A program made the position numbers and the translations under genes. DNA of 64,000 nucleotides, from contig JAJFUV010000099.1 in the NCBI GenBank assembly GCA_021372245.1, positions 1-64,000 of the forward strand, read 5' to 3'. Each line of letters begins with the position of its first letter. Position 1 is the first letter of the stretch. The notes below the pieces were generated by a model. The model was not told where the DNA came from. It saw only the letters and a program-made list of their open reading frames with translations, and ran no database searches. The DNA comes from Terriglobales bacterium. Lineage in GTDB: Bacteria; Acidobacteriota; Terriglobia; Bryobacterales; Bryobacteraceae. This document shows positions 43,634-52,143 of the stretch, in pieces.

Positions 43634-44083
43634 ATGCGAATTCTCTGCGCGCTGTTAGTTATGACGGCGCTCGCTGTGGCGGACACGCCGCTCGGCAAGC
43701 CGCTCACGCTCAAGAAGGTCACGCCCATCGCACAGCTTGCCGGCAATCCCTGCGATTATGCCGGCAAGACCGTGCAGGCCAAGGGCAAAGTGGCCGAGGT
43801 CTGCCAGAAGATGGGCTGCTGGATGAACCTGGTGGATCCGGAGAGCGGCAAGATGATCCGCATCAAAGTGAAAGAGGGCGAGATTATCTTTCCGAAAGAA
43901 GCCGTCGGGAAGATGGCCGTGGCCGAGGGCACAATGGTCAAGCTCGAACTCACCAGGGAGCAGGCCGTTCGCATGGCCAAGCATGAGGCTGAGGAAAACG
44001 GCAAGCCGTTCGATCCCGGCACCGTGACCGGGCCCAGGACCATCTATCAGATTAAAGCCACGGGGGCCGTGATCCTGGAGTAG
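43634..44083 (+). CDS. Secreted DUF4920-like protein
   Basis: The 149-residue protein has a signal peptide (RILCALLVMTALAVAD) and a single small beta domain with GKTVQAKGKVAEVCQKMGCWM. The CxxxGCW element and OB-like strands match DUF4920. The pair of cysteines could bind metal or form a disulfide in the periplasm. The family has no proven function. GGGAGGG six bases before the ATG sets the start. Confidence 0.7.
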   Translation: MRILCALLVMTALAVADTPLGKPLTLKKVTPIAQLAGNPCDYAGKTVQAKGKVAEVCQKMGCWMNLVDPESGKMIRIKVKEGEIIFPKEAVGKMAVAEGTMVKLELTREQAVRMAKHEAEENGKPFDPGTVTGPRTIYQIKATGAVILE

Positions 44084-44193
44084 GTAGGCTGAAGCGATGT
44101 GTAGGAAGAGACGGATCGCACTCGTTGACTTCGTTGGAATGACTGGATTAACTTGGCGTTTGGACGGGGCCGCGCCAAAATGGCGTAACTGTA

Positions 44194-44637
44194 ATGCCTG
44201 AAGCAATAGATAGCGGCAGCCGAGGCGTAGAAATGCTGCTCGATTCGAACCTTGAAAGCGTGGATCAGGCCGAGGCGGCCGTTCTCCGGCTCGCCAACAC
44301 GGTTGGGTTCGACGAGGACGATCTGCACCGGATCTCGGTGGCCGTCCGCGAGTCGATGGTGAACGCCGTAGTTCACGGGAACCGTTATAACGCGAATAAG
44401 AAAGTGCATTTATCGGTATCCGCGGAGGCCGGCAAGTTGACCATCCGCGTGGCCGATGAAGGCGACGGCTTTGACGCCTCGAAGCTGCCCGATCCCCTGG
44501 ACGAGAAGAATTTACTGCGGCAGTCCGGCCGGGGTATCCTACTCATGCAGGCCTTTGTTGACGAGCTTGAAATCCGGCCCCGAGCCGGACACGGTACCGA
44601 GGTCCGCATGGTGAAGCGGTTGCCGGGGCATCCTTGA
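44194..44637 (+). CDS. RsbW-like anti-sigma serine/threonine kinase (HATPase)
   Basis: A 147-residue GHKL ATPase of the RsbW/SpoIIAB type. The N-box is VAVRESMVNAVVHGNRYN, the G1 box VADEGDGFD and the G2 box QSGRGILLMQAFVDEL. Such kinases bind a sigma factor or other target and phosphorylate a STAS-domain antagonist. The STAS gene follows 53 nt downstream, forming a partner-switching pair. No sigma-factor or PP2C phosphatase gene is nearby. An internal ATG at 44233 is an alternative start. Confidence 0.85.
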   Translation: MPEAIDSGSRGVEMLLDSNLESVDQAEAAVLRLANTVGFDEDDLHRISVAVRESMVNAVVHGNRYNANKKVHLSVSAEAGKLTIRVADEGDGFDASKLPDPLDEKNLLRQSGRGILLMQAFVDELEIRPRAGHGTEVRMVKRLPGHP

Positions 44638-44658
44638 GGCTGCACCGGCTGGAGTTCT

Positions 44659-44664
44659 TATAGT
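44659..44664 (+). promoter_or_regulatory. Possible -10 TATAGT before the STAS gene
   Basis: TATAGT lies 26 nt before the GTG start, with TTGAGG 19 bases upstream, so the STAS gene may also be transcribed on its own. Spacing is longer than ideal. Confidence 0.3.
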
Positions 44665-44690
44665 TCGACAGAGCGAGGAGGATTAAAACT

Positions 44691-45035
44691 GTGAGTGTGA
44701 AATTGACTGTGCGCCAGGTAGGAGACGTAAGCGTGGTGGATGCGGTGGGCCGTCTCACCCTCGGTGAGGGCTCCAGTTTGTTCCGCGACACCATTCGCGG
44801 CCTTGTTGCCCAGGGCAACAAGAAGATCGTGCTGAATCTGGGCGAAGTCAGCTACATCGACAGTTCGGGGATCGGCGAGCTGGTTTCCGCCTTCACCACT
44901 GTGACCAACCAGGGCGGGAAATTGAAGCTCTTGAACTTGACCAAGCGCGTTCATGACCTGCTGCAGATCACCAAGCTGTACACGGTTTTTGACGTCTACG
45001 ACAGGGAAGCGACGGCTATTGCCAGCTTTGCCTGA
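44691..45035 (+). CDS. STAS-domain anti-sigma factor antagonist (RsbV/SpoIIAA-like)
   Basis: A 114-residue single STAS domain with the phosphorylation site in VSYIDSSGIGELVSA. One of the serines in DSSG is the expected kinase target. In partner switching the unphosphorylated form binds the RsbW-like kinase and frees its target. The GTG start has GGAGG 9 nt upstream. An elaborate hairpin follows the stop. Confidence 0.9.
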   Translation: MSVKLTVRQVGDVSVVDAVGRLTLGEGSSLFRDTIRGLVAQGNKKIVLNLGEVSYIDSSGIGELVSAFTTVTNQGGKLKLLNLTKRVHDLLQITKLYTVFDVYDREATAIASFA

Positions 45036-45047
45036 GGCAAATGCGAG

Positions 45048-45098
45048 CGCCTGCCCCCTTACGGCCGCCTGCATTTGGCGGTTTGCGAGGGGCAGGCG
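45048..45098 (+). terminator. Large nested hairpin after the STAS gene
   Basis: CGCCTGCCCC pairs perfectly with GGGGCAGGCG (10 pairs), enclosing a second perfect stem CCGCC / GGCGG. It lies 12 nt after the STAS stop and about 100 nt before the response-regulator start. It has no T-run. It may act as a terminator or as a structured leader element. Confidence 0.5.
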
Positions 45099-45195
45099 GC
45101 CGGCCGTCCAAACAGTACAGTGATGGCGTTTTGAGTCGCTCTGGGCGCGATCTCCTTAGAGAGAAATGGGATCGTCGGCTCACCACTCTTCCTTG

Positions 45196-45852
45196 ATGGA
45201 ACCCGTTAAGAAGATATCCGTTGTCGTGGCCGAAGAGTTGACACTCGTCCGCGAGGGGATGGCTGCGCTTTGTGAACGAAACCCGAAGTATGCCGTCGTA
45301 GGCCAGTGTGGCGATGGGGAAAGCGCTTTTCGCCTGATCTCGTCCAAGCGCCCCGACGTAGCACTCCTGGATCTGGGCCTGCCCCGCCTCTATTGCCTTG
45401 AGCTCATCCACAAGCTGCGCGAGCTCGATCTGCACACCCGAATTATCGTCATGTCAACCAGGCGGGACCGGAAGACCGTTATCGAAGTGCTCCGCGCGGG
45501 CGCGCAGGGTTTCATCTTGAAGTCGGGTCCGTCCCGCCACCTACTGGAGGCTTTCGAGCAGACTGCTCAGGGCGGCGTTTACGTCTCGCCCATGCTCGAG
45601 CTCGACAAAATTTTCGCCCAGCCAAGGTTGAGGAAGCCCGACGATCCGCTGGAGCAGCTCAGCACCCGCGAATATCAGGTTTTCTCGTTGCTGGTGGAAG
45701 GATTGCGCGCCAAGGAAGTGGCGGCGCGTCTCGAGTTGAGTCCCAAAACCGTGGATACCTATCGCGCCAGCCTGATGCGGAAGCTGGACATCCACGACCT
45801 CGCCGGCCTGGTCAAGTTCGCCGTGCAACGCAGTCTCACGCCGCTTGCCTGA
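45196..45852 (+). CDS. NarL/LuxR-family response regulator
   Basis: About 218 residues. The receiver domain has the phospho-acceptor Asp in VALLDLGLPRL, the Thr/Ser in VMST and the Lys in FILKSG. The acidic pair at the N-terminus is Glu-Glu (AEELTLVREG) instead of Asp-Asp. A C-terminal LuxR helix-turn-helix follows: LSTREYQVFSLLVEGL, AKEVAARLELSPKTVDTY. It should bind DNA as a dimer after phosphorylation, although the Glu pair may weaken metal binding. No histidine kinase is adjacent. The open frame begins at an ATG at 45166, a possible alternative start; 45196 fits the family better. Confidence 0.88.
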   Translation: MEPVKKISVVVAEELTLVREGMAALCERNPKYAVVGQCGDGESAFRLISSKRPDVALLDLGLPRLYCLELIHKLRELDLHTRIIVMSTRRDRKTVIEVLRAGAQGFILKSGPSRHLLEAFEQTAQGGVYVSPMLELDKIFAQPRLRKPDDPLEQLSTREYQVFSLLVEGLRAKEVAARLELSPKTVDTYRASLMRKLDIHDLAGLVKFAVQRSLTPLA

Positions 45853-45922
45853 AGCGATCCGTGGCGCGACCGCGAAGAAATGCCCGCGACTGTGGTAAGA
45901 TCAGATTTCCCTTGAGGTCCCT

Positions 45923-46630
45923 GTGGATAGAATCTCGCGCAAAGAGCTGAAGAAGGACAAGTTCCGTGAAGAACTGGCCAGCACGGTCGAGTATGTTGGA
46001 TTGCATCGCCAGCAGATGGTGCGCTATGGCGCCGTCGTCGTAGCGCTGGTCCTGGCCGTCCTCGGCTGGAGATATTACAGCAAACAGAAATCCGCTGAGC
46101 GGGAAGGCGCGCTCCAGGCCGCCATGGACGTCCAGAACCGCCAGATCGGCCCCGAAACGGGCAACGAGTTTCTGCCCACCTTTCCGACTGTAGAAGCGCG
46201 CGCCAACGCCGCCAACAAGGCTTTCAACGATGTGATTGCCAAATACCCGGGTTCGGACGAAGCGCAAATCGCCTATTACTTTCTGGGCGTCGCCGCCAAC
46301 GATACCGGCAAGACGACCGACGCCGAGAAGTACTTCAAGGTGGCCTCCGAGGATGGCAGCCGCGAGTATGGGTCGCTGGCCAAGTACTCGCTGGCCCACG
46401 TCGAGTATGCGCTCGGCAAACCAGCCGAGGGCGAGCGTCTGCTGAGGTCCCTCATCGAGAAGCCGACCATCTTCGTTTCCAAGGACCAGGCCTCCCTATC
46501 GCTGGCCAAGCTGATCGCTCCGACCAGGCCCAACGAAGCCCGCAAGCTGGTGGAACCGCTGATGACGAGCAAGAACCCGGCAGTGAGCCGCGCGGCCTTG
46601 ACGGCCATGTCCGAATTCTCTCAGCAGTAG
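45923..46630 (+). CDS. Membrane-anchored TPR protein (YfgM-like)
   Basis: GTG start at 45923 with a CTTGAGG-like element upstream. The 235-residue protein has a charged N-terminus, one membrane helix (VVVALVLAVLGWRYY, residues about 38-54) and a periplasmic TPR-like region. That region contains EAQIAYYFLGVAANDTGKTTDAEKYF and related helices. YfgM-like proteins associate with the Sec translocon and periplasmic chaperones. TAAGAT at 45896-45901 may be the -10. The dgt gene follows after 14 nt, so co-transcription is likely. Confidence 0.75.
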   Translation: MDRISRKELKKDKFREELASTVEYVGLHRQQMVRYGAVVVALVLAVLGWRYYSKQKSAEREGALQAAMDVQNRQIGPETGNEFLPTFPTVEARANAANKAFNDVIAKYPGSDEAQIAYYFLGVAANDTGKTTDAEKYFKVASEDGSREYGSLAKYSLAHVEYALGKPAEGERLLRSLIEKPTIFVSKDQASLSLAKLIAPTRPNEARKLVEPLMTSKNPAVSRAALTAMSEFSQQ

Positions 46631-46644
46631 CGGCAGCACCCGTC

Positions 46645-47766
46645 ATGACGCCTCTTCTGAGCCGCCTGCGCTTTCCGGTGGGCTCCAGCCGGGGGCGGCG
46701 TTATCCGGAATTGTCGCACCCTTACCGCAACGAGTTTCAGCGGGACCGCGACCGCATCGTCCATGCGCGCGCGTTCCGCCGCCTGGAAGACAAAACCCAG
46801 GTCTTTCCCGACACCCTGTCGGACCACTTTCGAAACCGCCTGACGCACACAATCGAGGTCGCGCAACTGGCGCGTACCGCCGCCCGCGCCTTGGGCCTGG
46901 ACGAAGACCTCACCGAAGCCTTGGCCCTGGCCCACGACATCGGCCACCCGCCCTTCGCCCACGCGGGCGAAGAGGAACTCAACCGCCAGATGAGCCGATT
47001 CGGCGAGCGTTTCGACCACAACCTGCACTCGCTCCGCATCGTGGAAAGTTTTGAGCAGCCCTACGCCTGTTTTCCCGGCCTCAACCTGACTTTCGAGGTG
47101 CGCGAGGGCATCGTGAAGCACTCTCGCGACATCGCCCCCGGCGAAAGTCCGGAACTCGACGAATACCTGCCTGGCCAGCGTCCGCCGCTGGAAGCTCAAC
47201 TCATCGACTTGGCCGACGAAATCGCGTACAATACCGCCGATCTCGACGACGCGTTCTCCGCCGGCTTTTACTCGGTGGAGGACATCGGTGCCGCCATTCC
47301 CGATTACGCTGAACTGGCGGAATTCGTCGACACGCAGATCCCCGGCGCCGCGCCGCAGGTGCGTTTCCGCGAAACGTTGCGCCGCCTGATCGACGCGCTC
47401 GTCACGGGCCTCATTGAAGGGGTAGCCGCGGCCGCCGGCGAAGCCGGAGTGCGAGATCACAACGAGGTCCGCCTGCACTCCTCGCGCCTGGCCTGCTACA
47501 CCCCTGGCGCCGGCCGGCTCAGCCGCGCTCTCAAGTCGTTCCTCTACAAGCGCGTGTATGCTTCCGAGGTGCTGACGGCCGAGCGTCGAAAGAGCACGCG
47601 CATGATGGCCGAGTTGTTCGAGTTCTTCCTGCAGCACCCTGGGAAGCTGCCGCCGCCGTACGCCGAGCGCGCCGCCTCGCAACCGCCGCATCGCGTGGTG
47701 TGCGATTACATCGCGGGCATGACGGACGGCTTCTTCCGGCGCACCTACCGGCAGATGATAGGATAG
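46645..47766 (+). CDS. dgt: Deoxyguanosinetriphosphate triphosphohydrolase-like protein
   Basis: An HD-domain dNTPase that splits dNTPs into deoxynucleoside and triphosphate, adjusting dNTP pools. The 373-residue protein has the family N-terminus (YRNEFQRDRDRIVHARAFRRL) and the HD metal ligands. These are His in RLTHTIEVAQ, His-Asp in ALAHDIGHPPFAHAGEE and Asp in LADEIAYNTADLDD. It belongs to the type-2 dGTPase-like subgroup of about 370 residues. It overlaps nothing and is followed after 17 nt by a Cys-rich gene. Confidence 0.92.
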   Translation: MTPLLSRLRFPVGSSRGRRYPELSHPYRNEFQRDRDRIVHARAFRRLEDKTQVFPDTLSDHFRNRLTHTIEVAQLARTAARALGLDEDLTEALALAHDIGHPPFAHAGEEELNRQMSRFGERFDHNLHSLRIVESFEQPYACFPGLNLTFEVREGIVKHSRDIAPGESPELDEYLPGQRPPLEAQLIDLADEIAYNTADLDDAFSAGFYSVEDIGAAIPDYAELAEFVDTQIPGAAPQVRFRETLRRLIDALVTGLIEGVAAAAGEAGVRDHNEVRLHSSRLACYTPGAGRLSRALKSFLYKRVYASEVLTAERRKSTRMMAELFEFFLQHPGKLPPPYAERAASQPPHRVVCDYIAGMTDGFFRRTYRQMIG

Positions 47767-47783
47767 AGTTCTTCCCCCTCGTT

Positions 47784-48413
47784 ATGAAATGTCAGCTATG
47801 TGAAGTCCGGCGCCCACGCCGCTATTGCCCCGGAGTACGCGGCGAAATTTGCGCGCCCTGCTGCGGTGCCGAGCGCGAGGTGACCATCGCCTGCCCGCTC
47901 GACTGCGAATATCTGCGCGATGCCCGCCTTCACGAGAAGCCTCCCGAGGTCGATCCCGACAAGTTCCCGAACCCGGACGTCCAGGTAACCGAGAGCTTCC
48001 TGCGGCGCAACGAGCAACTGTTGACCTTCGCCGCCGCCACGCTGTTCGGAGCCAGCCAGCAGAACCCGGACGTGATCGACCTGGATATGCGCGAGGCGCT
48101 GGGCGCGCTGATCCGCACCTACCGCACCCTGGAGAGCGGACTTATTTACGAAAGCCGTCCCAACAACCCGTTGGCGGCCTTCGTACAGCAGAACTTCCAG
48201 CAGGCCCTGCAAGAGTTTCGCCAGCAAATGACGCAGAATACCGGCATTACCACCATCCGGGACACGGATGTGCTGGGAGTGTTGGTGTTTCTGGAGCGCC
48301 TGGAACTGAGCAATAACAATTGCCGCCGCCGCAGCCGGGCATTCATCGACTTCCTGCGCGGCTTCTTCCCGAGCCAGCCGTCCAGCGCGCCGGGCATTCA
48401 GCCCGCTGTCTGA
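47784..48413 (+). CDS. Conserved Cys-rich protein of unknown function
   Basis: The 209-residue product starts MKCQLCEVRRPRRYCPG and continues with GEICAPCCGAEREVTIACPLDCEYL. That places nine cysteines in the first 50 residues in a CxxC...C...CxxCC...CxxxC pattern, probably two zinc sites. The rest is helical without membrane segments. I recall similar Cys patterns in uncharacterised acidobacterial proteins, but no function is known to me. It follows dgt and is probably in its operon. The ATG at 47784 is chosen because the zinc region begins there. Confidence 0.6.
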   Translation: MKCQLCEVRRPRRYCPGVRGEICAPCCGAEREVTIACPLDCEYLRDARLHEKPPEVDPDKFPNPDVQVTESFLRRNEQLLTFAAATLFGASQQNPDVIDLDMREALGALIRTYRTLESGLIYESRPNNPLAAFVQQNFQQALQEFRQQMTQNTGITTIRDTDVLGVLVFLERLELSNNNCRRRSRAFIDFLRGFFPSQPSSAPGIQPAV

Positions 48414-48414
48414 G

Positions 48415-49614
48415 TCAGGCCAGCCAAAGCGTCCCTACGATAAGCGTCAGCAGCGTCAGCGGCGCTCCCACGCGGAAATACTGCCAGAACGAGATCGGCG
48501 CTTCGCGGCGCGATCTCTGCACCACGATCAGGTTGGCCACTGAGCCCAGAATAGTGAGATTGCCGGCAAACGTCGACGACATCGCCAGAAGCAGCCAGCC
48601 GCGCCGTGCATCTTCCAGGTGCGCGATGATGGGCCGGAATAGCAGTACGGCCGGCACGTTGCTGACAAGGTTCGAAAGCGCCGTGGAGAGCGCCGTCAGC
48701 ACACCGGCGCGATCCAGGTGATACTGCGCGGCCAGGGCGACCATGTCGTCCTCCAGAGACGTCTTCTCGACCCCCGCCACCACGATGAACAGACCGGCGA
48801 ACATGGCCAGCAGGGACCAGTCGATTTCGTGATACACCTTCTCCGGCTTCACGCGGCGCGTGATCAGTAGCAGCGCCCCGGCCACGACGGCCACCTTCGC
48901 CACCGGCCACCCGAGGAAGAAGAAGACGATCATGCCCGCCGACATGGTTAGCGATTTCAGCATCAGCACGCGGTTCACATGCACGCGCAGTGGAGCCACG
49001 TTCACACGCTCCACGTCGCGAAATTCCTTACGGAAGCTCAGCACGATGACCAGGAACGTCAGCGCGAGCCCCGCCAGCGCCACCGGCATGAGCGCGCCGG
49101 CGAAATTGCGGTAGGGGATGCCGGACATGTTTCCGATCAGCATGTTCTGCGGGTTGCCCGTGATGGTGGCCACGCTGCCCACGTTGGCCGCCATGGCCAC
49201 GGCCAGCAGATACGGCACGGGATTGCGTCCCAAGGCGGTGGCGACTTCGAGAACCAGGGGCGTCAGGACGATACACATCGTGTCGTTGACGAAGAACGCC
49301 GAGAGCACGCCGGCCACCGCGATCACCGCCGCCAGCAGCGTCTTCGGGCGATGCGCATGCTCGACGGCCCGGGCTGCCACCACGCGAAAGAAGCCCGAAA
49401 GGCACAGGTTGGCGACCACGATCATCATGCCGAATAACAGCACCAGCGTCGAGTGATCGATGGCCTGGATCGCCTCGTCGAAAGTGAGCACGTTGCATCC
49501 GACCATGAGGCTGGCGCCGATAATGGCTGCGCCAGTGCGGTCGATGCGGAAGCCCGGCATTCCGCCGATGGCCAGCACCAGGTAAGTCGCCGCGAAAATG
49601 GCGAACGCGAGCAT
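48415..49614 (-). CDS. ArsB/NhaD/SLC13-superfamily anion or ion transporter
   Basis: A 399-residue polytopic protein with ten or more helices. The twin re-entrant hairpin motifs of the ion-transporter superfamily are VGSVATITGNPQNMLIGNMSG and the mirrored LSNLVSNVPAVLLFRP with NLTILGSVANLIV. Relatives carry dicarboxylates, sulfate, arsenite or Na+/H+. The substrate cannot be decided. It ends 2 nt from the convergent Cys-rich gene. TACATT 18 nt before the start is a possible -10. Confidence 0.8.
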   Translation of the reverse strand: MLAFAIFAATYLVLAIGGMPGFRIDRTGAAIIGASLMVGCNVLTFDEAIQAIDHSTLVLLFGMMIVVANLCLSGFFRVVAARAVEHAHRPKTLLAAVIAVAGVLSAFFVNDTMCIVLTPLVLEVATALGRNPVPYLLAVAMAANVGSVATITGNPQNMLIGNMSGIPYRNFAGALMPVALAGLALTFLVIVLSFRKEFRDVERVNVAPLRVHVNRVLMLKSLTMSAGMIVFFFLGWPVAKVAVVAGALLLITRRVKPEKVYHEIDWSLLAMFAGLFIVVAGVEKTSLEDDMVALAAQYHLDRAGVLTALSTALSNLVSNVPAVLLFRPIIAHLEDARRGWLLLAMSSTFAGNLTILGSVANLIVVQRSRREAPISFWQYFRVGAPLTLLTLIVGTLWLA

Positions 49615-49657
49615 GGATCCTCAATTCAGGATAATGTATGGATCACAGGAGATAATC

Positions 49658-50797
49658 ATGCGAATCGTCCCCTTACTCACTGTCGCCGCATCATTCGGTA
49701 TGGCGTCGCTTCTTGCGCAGGCACCGGCGTGGAACACCAGCCTGTCGAACCTGCCCCTGCTTACGCCCGCGCGGACACGCTCGGTGTCGCCGGAGAATCC
49801 CACCGGCGAAAAAGGCAAAGGCGGTATGGCCATCCCCAACCCGAACGACCCGGACCTGCCGTACTCAAAGGCGTCCGTGCGCCTGGGCCAAGGATGGAAG
49901 GTGCGGCCGTTCATCAAGCCCAAAGCGGGCCAGACGGTAACCATTATGGACGTCGAAGGACCCGGCATCATACAGCACATCTGGATGGCTACCGAAGGCG
50001 ACTGGAAGCGCAACGGCCGCAATTCGGTACTGCGTTTCTATTGGGACAATGAGACCACGCCGTCCATCGAAATGCCCATGACGGACTTCTTCGCCGTGGG
50101 TCACGAGCTTTTCGCCCCGGTGAACTCGCTGGCCGTGGTGGTGAACCCGAAGTCCGCGTTGAATTGTTTCTGGCCCATGCCGTTTCGCAAGCATGCACGA
50201 ATCACCTTTTCCAATGAAGGCACGCGGGACCTCTCGCTGATGACTTACCAGATCACTTACGCGGAAACCGAAGTGCCGGCCAACGCGGGCTACTTTCATG
50301 CCCAGTGGCGCCGCGCCACCACCAGCCGCGAGAATCCGAATTACACCATCCTGGACGGCGTGAAAGGTGAAGGCCGTTACGTGGGCACTTTCCTGGCTTG
50401 GACGCAGCTATCCGACGGCTGGTTCGGCGAAGGCGAAATCAAATTCTACCTGGACGGCGACGGCAAGTTCCCCACCATCAACGGCACCGGCACCGAGGAT
50501 TACTTCATGGGGACCTACGGCTTCCCGGAGACTTACTCGAGTCCATACACCGGTTGCACACTCAGGCACGCGGGCAAGGACGGGCCGCCGAAATGGAGCC
50601 TCTATCGTTGGCACCTCATGGACCCCATCAGCTTCCAGAAGGACCTGCGCGTGACCATACAGGCGCTGGGCTGGTGGCCGGACGGGACGTATCAGCCGCT
50701 GGCGGACGACATCGCCTCGGTGGCGTACTGGTATCAGCAGGAACCGCACGCAGCGTTCCCGAAGTTTCCGGCGCCGCAGCAGCGCTGGCCGCGGTAG
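49658..50797 (+). CDS. Secreted GH172/DUF2961-family glycosidase
   Basis: About 379 residues with a signal peptide (RIVPLLTVAASFGMASLLAQ). Family landmarks are GPGIIQHIWMATEGDW, LRFYWDNETTPSIEMPMTDFF, NCFWPMPFRKHARITF and NGTGTEDYFMGTYGF. DUF2961 was re-assigned as GH172, which contains difructose-anhydride synthases and alpha-D-arabinofuranosidases. The catalytic glutamate is expected in TGTEDYF. The ATG at 49658 has AGGAG 7 nt upstream. It ends directly against the convergent mutarotase-like gene. Confidence 0.85.
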   Translation: MRIVPLLTVAASFGMASLLAQAPAWNTSLSNLPLLTPARTRSVSPENPTGEKGKGGMAIPNPNDPDLPYSKASVRLGQGWKVRPFIKPKAGQTVTIMDVEGPGIIQHIWMATEGDWKRNGRNSVLRFYWDNETTPSIEMPMTDFFAVGHELFAPVNSLAVVVNPKSALNCFWPMPFRKHARITFSNEGTRDLSLMTYQITYAETEVPANAGYFHAQWRRATTSRENPNYTILDGVKGEGRYVGTFLAWTQLSDGWFGEGEIKFYLDGDGKFPTINGTGTEDYFMGTYGFPETYSSPYTGCTLRHAGKDGPPKWSLYRWHLMDPISFQKDLRVTIQALGWWPDGTYQPLADDIASVAYWYQQEPHAAFPKFPAPQQRWPR

Positions 50798-51955
50798 CTA
50801 CAAACCCAGCGAAGCGCGCAGGACGATCTTCTTGTCCGCGGCGCGGTCTTCGATCGTGAGCTTGCGGTTCTCCAGCTTGATGTCGTCCACGCGTGTCATG
50901 CCCTCGGGCACGCGTGTGTAGAACACCAGGAAGCGCGCCTGGATATACGATTTCGCGGGCAGCCAGCGATACATGGGCGCGCCGAATAACGGTGTGGCGC
51001 CGATCACTTCGCGGCGCGGCACGTCGAATGGTTGGGTGCTGAATTCGAGGCCTCGCGCCAGCTTGCTCGTGGCTGGAAAGCTGTCCCAGTGTTGCACCCA
51101 GGGGAACTCCTCACGCAGGAAAACGTAGCCGATCAGCAGGTGTTTCGCCTTGTTGAGCGCGGTCACCCAGCCGTACTTGCGGCCGGGATCGACAAGCGTG
51201 GTGAGGTGATCGACAAAGTGCGGCGAGCGCGGCGTTTCGCGCATGTCCACCGGCTGGCCGTTCAGGCCGGGAGCCGTCGGCCAGGTAAATTCCTTGCCGC
51301 TCGCCAGGCGCCGATCCTCGGTGCCGCGCTTGGGTTCGGTCCAGGTGCGCGTCATCGAGCGCGTACCGCTCACGTCCACCACGGTTTCGCCGCTGGCCAG
51401 GAAAGGCGAACCGACAGTAGCGTGTTCGGCCCAATTCACGGGACGGTCGAAGCCCATCAAGTTTTCCAGGCGGCTGTCGACGTAGATGACGTTCTCGCCG
51501 TCCACTACGCGCATCGTGCGTGTGAGCCGTTCCTGCACGATGGGCAAAGTCGCCTCCATGGTCACAACGGCGGCGCCGCCTTCGCGCGACATGCGCCGGA
51601 TATCGTAGGGACGCGTGTGCGCCTCGCCATGCATCATCAGGCCCGCCGCGCGCTCTTCATCCGACACCATCCCGAATCCATCCACACAGACGAAGTGGCC
51701 CGTGCCCGAACGGAAACCCGCCTGGCCGCCCAGTTCGCGTGTCATGCGGCTGGGTTCCCAGAACGGGTTCACGGCCTCCGGATCGCCTTCGAGGACAAGC
51801 CGGGCAAGTGACGCCCCATGAATGGTAACGGTGAGTTCCAGTTTGTCGTTGGCGAGGACCACGGCTCCAGCCCGCTCGTAGGAACCGAGGGTGGGGACAG
51901 GCGCTTCCCCAAACAACGCCATGGAAAGTGCTGTTAACAGAATGAGGTATCGCAC
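50798..51955 (-). CDS. Secreted galactose-mutarotase-like protein
   Basis: The 385-residue product has a signal peptide (RYLILLTALSMALFG). A beta-rich body follows that looks like the aldose-epimerase/mutarotase fold: LELTVTIHGASLARLVLEGD, NPFWEPSRM, GHFVCVDGFG, NWAEHATVGSPF and EEFPWVQHWDSFP. The residues match sugar-binding mutarotase-like proteins of polysaccharide degraders, but the catalytic His/Glu set cannot be confirmed. The GTG at 51955 is six bases after TAGTCT; an in-frame GTG at 51961 would abut that hexamer. Confidence 0.6.
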   Translation of the reverse strand: MRYLILLTALSMALFGEAPVPTLGSYERAGAVVLANDKLELTVTIHGASLARLVLEGDPEAVNPFWEPSRMTRELGGQAGFRSGTGHFVCVDGFGMVSDEERAAGLMMHGEAHTRPYDIRRMSREGGAAVVTMEATLPIVQERLTRTMRVVDGENVIYVDSRLENLMGFDRPVNWAEHATVGSPFLASGETVVDVSGTRSMTRTWTEPKRGTEDRRLASGKEFTWPTAPGLNGQPVDMRETPRSPHFVDHLTTLVDPGRKYGWVTALNKAKHLLIGYVFLREEFPWVQHWDSFPATSKLARGLEFSTQPFDVPRREVIGATPLFGAPMYRWLPAKSYIQARFLVFYTRVPEGMTRVDDIKLENRKLTIEDRAADKKIVLRASLGL

Positions 51956-51961
51956 CCTCAC

Positions 51962-51967
51962 AGACTA
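51962..51967 (-). promoter_or_regulatory. -10-like TAGTCT six bases before the GTG at 51955
   Basis: TAGTCT, GTGAGG, GTG on the minus strand, repeating the leaderless spacing seen elsewhere. The remaining gap 51968-52125 shows no gene. Confidence 0.35.
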
Positions 51968-52125
51968 CCATCTGCGGAGACGGGAGGCAGGCGGGGAGGG
52001 GGAGGGCAGCTGGATTTGCATCATTCCAGTCGGTTTAATCGAACTTTAATGCTGTTGTGGGGGGTGGAAGGTACCTGGACGGATTCTTTTCGCATCCAAG
52101 TTAAGAGTGAGTGTACTCGGATTGT

Positions 52126-52131
52126 TATAAT
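52126..52131 (+). promoter_or_regulatory. -10 hexamer TATAAT at the head of the hopanoid operon
   Basis: Consensus TATAAT ends 12 bases before the ATG at 52144. TTAAGA at 52101-52106 is a poor -35 with 19-nt spacing. This is the only good promoter seen for the whole ispH-hpnD run. Confidence 0.5.
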
Positions 52132-52143
52132 GTAGGTCACGGT

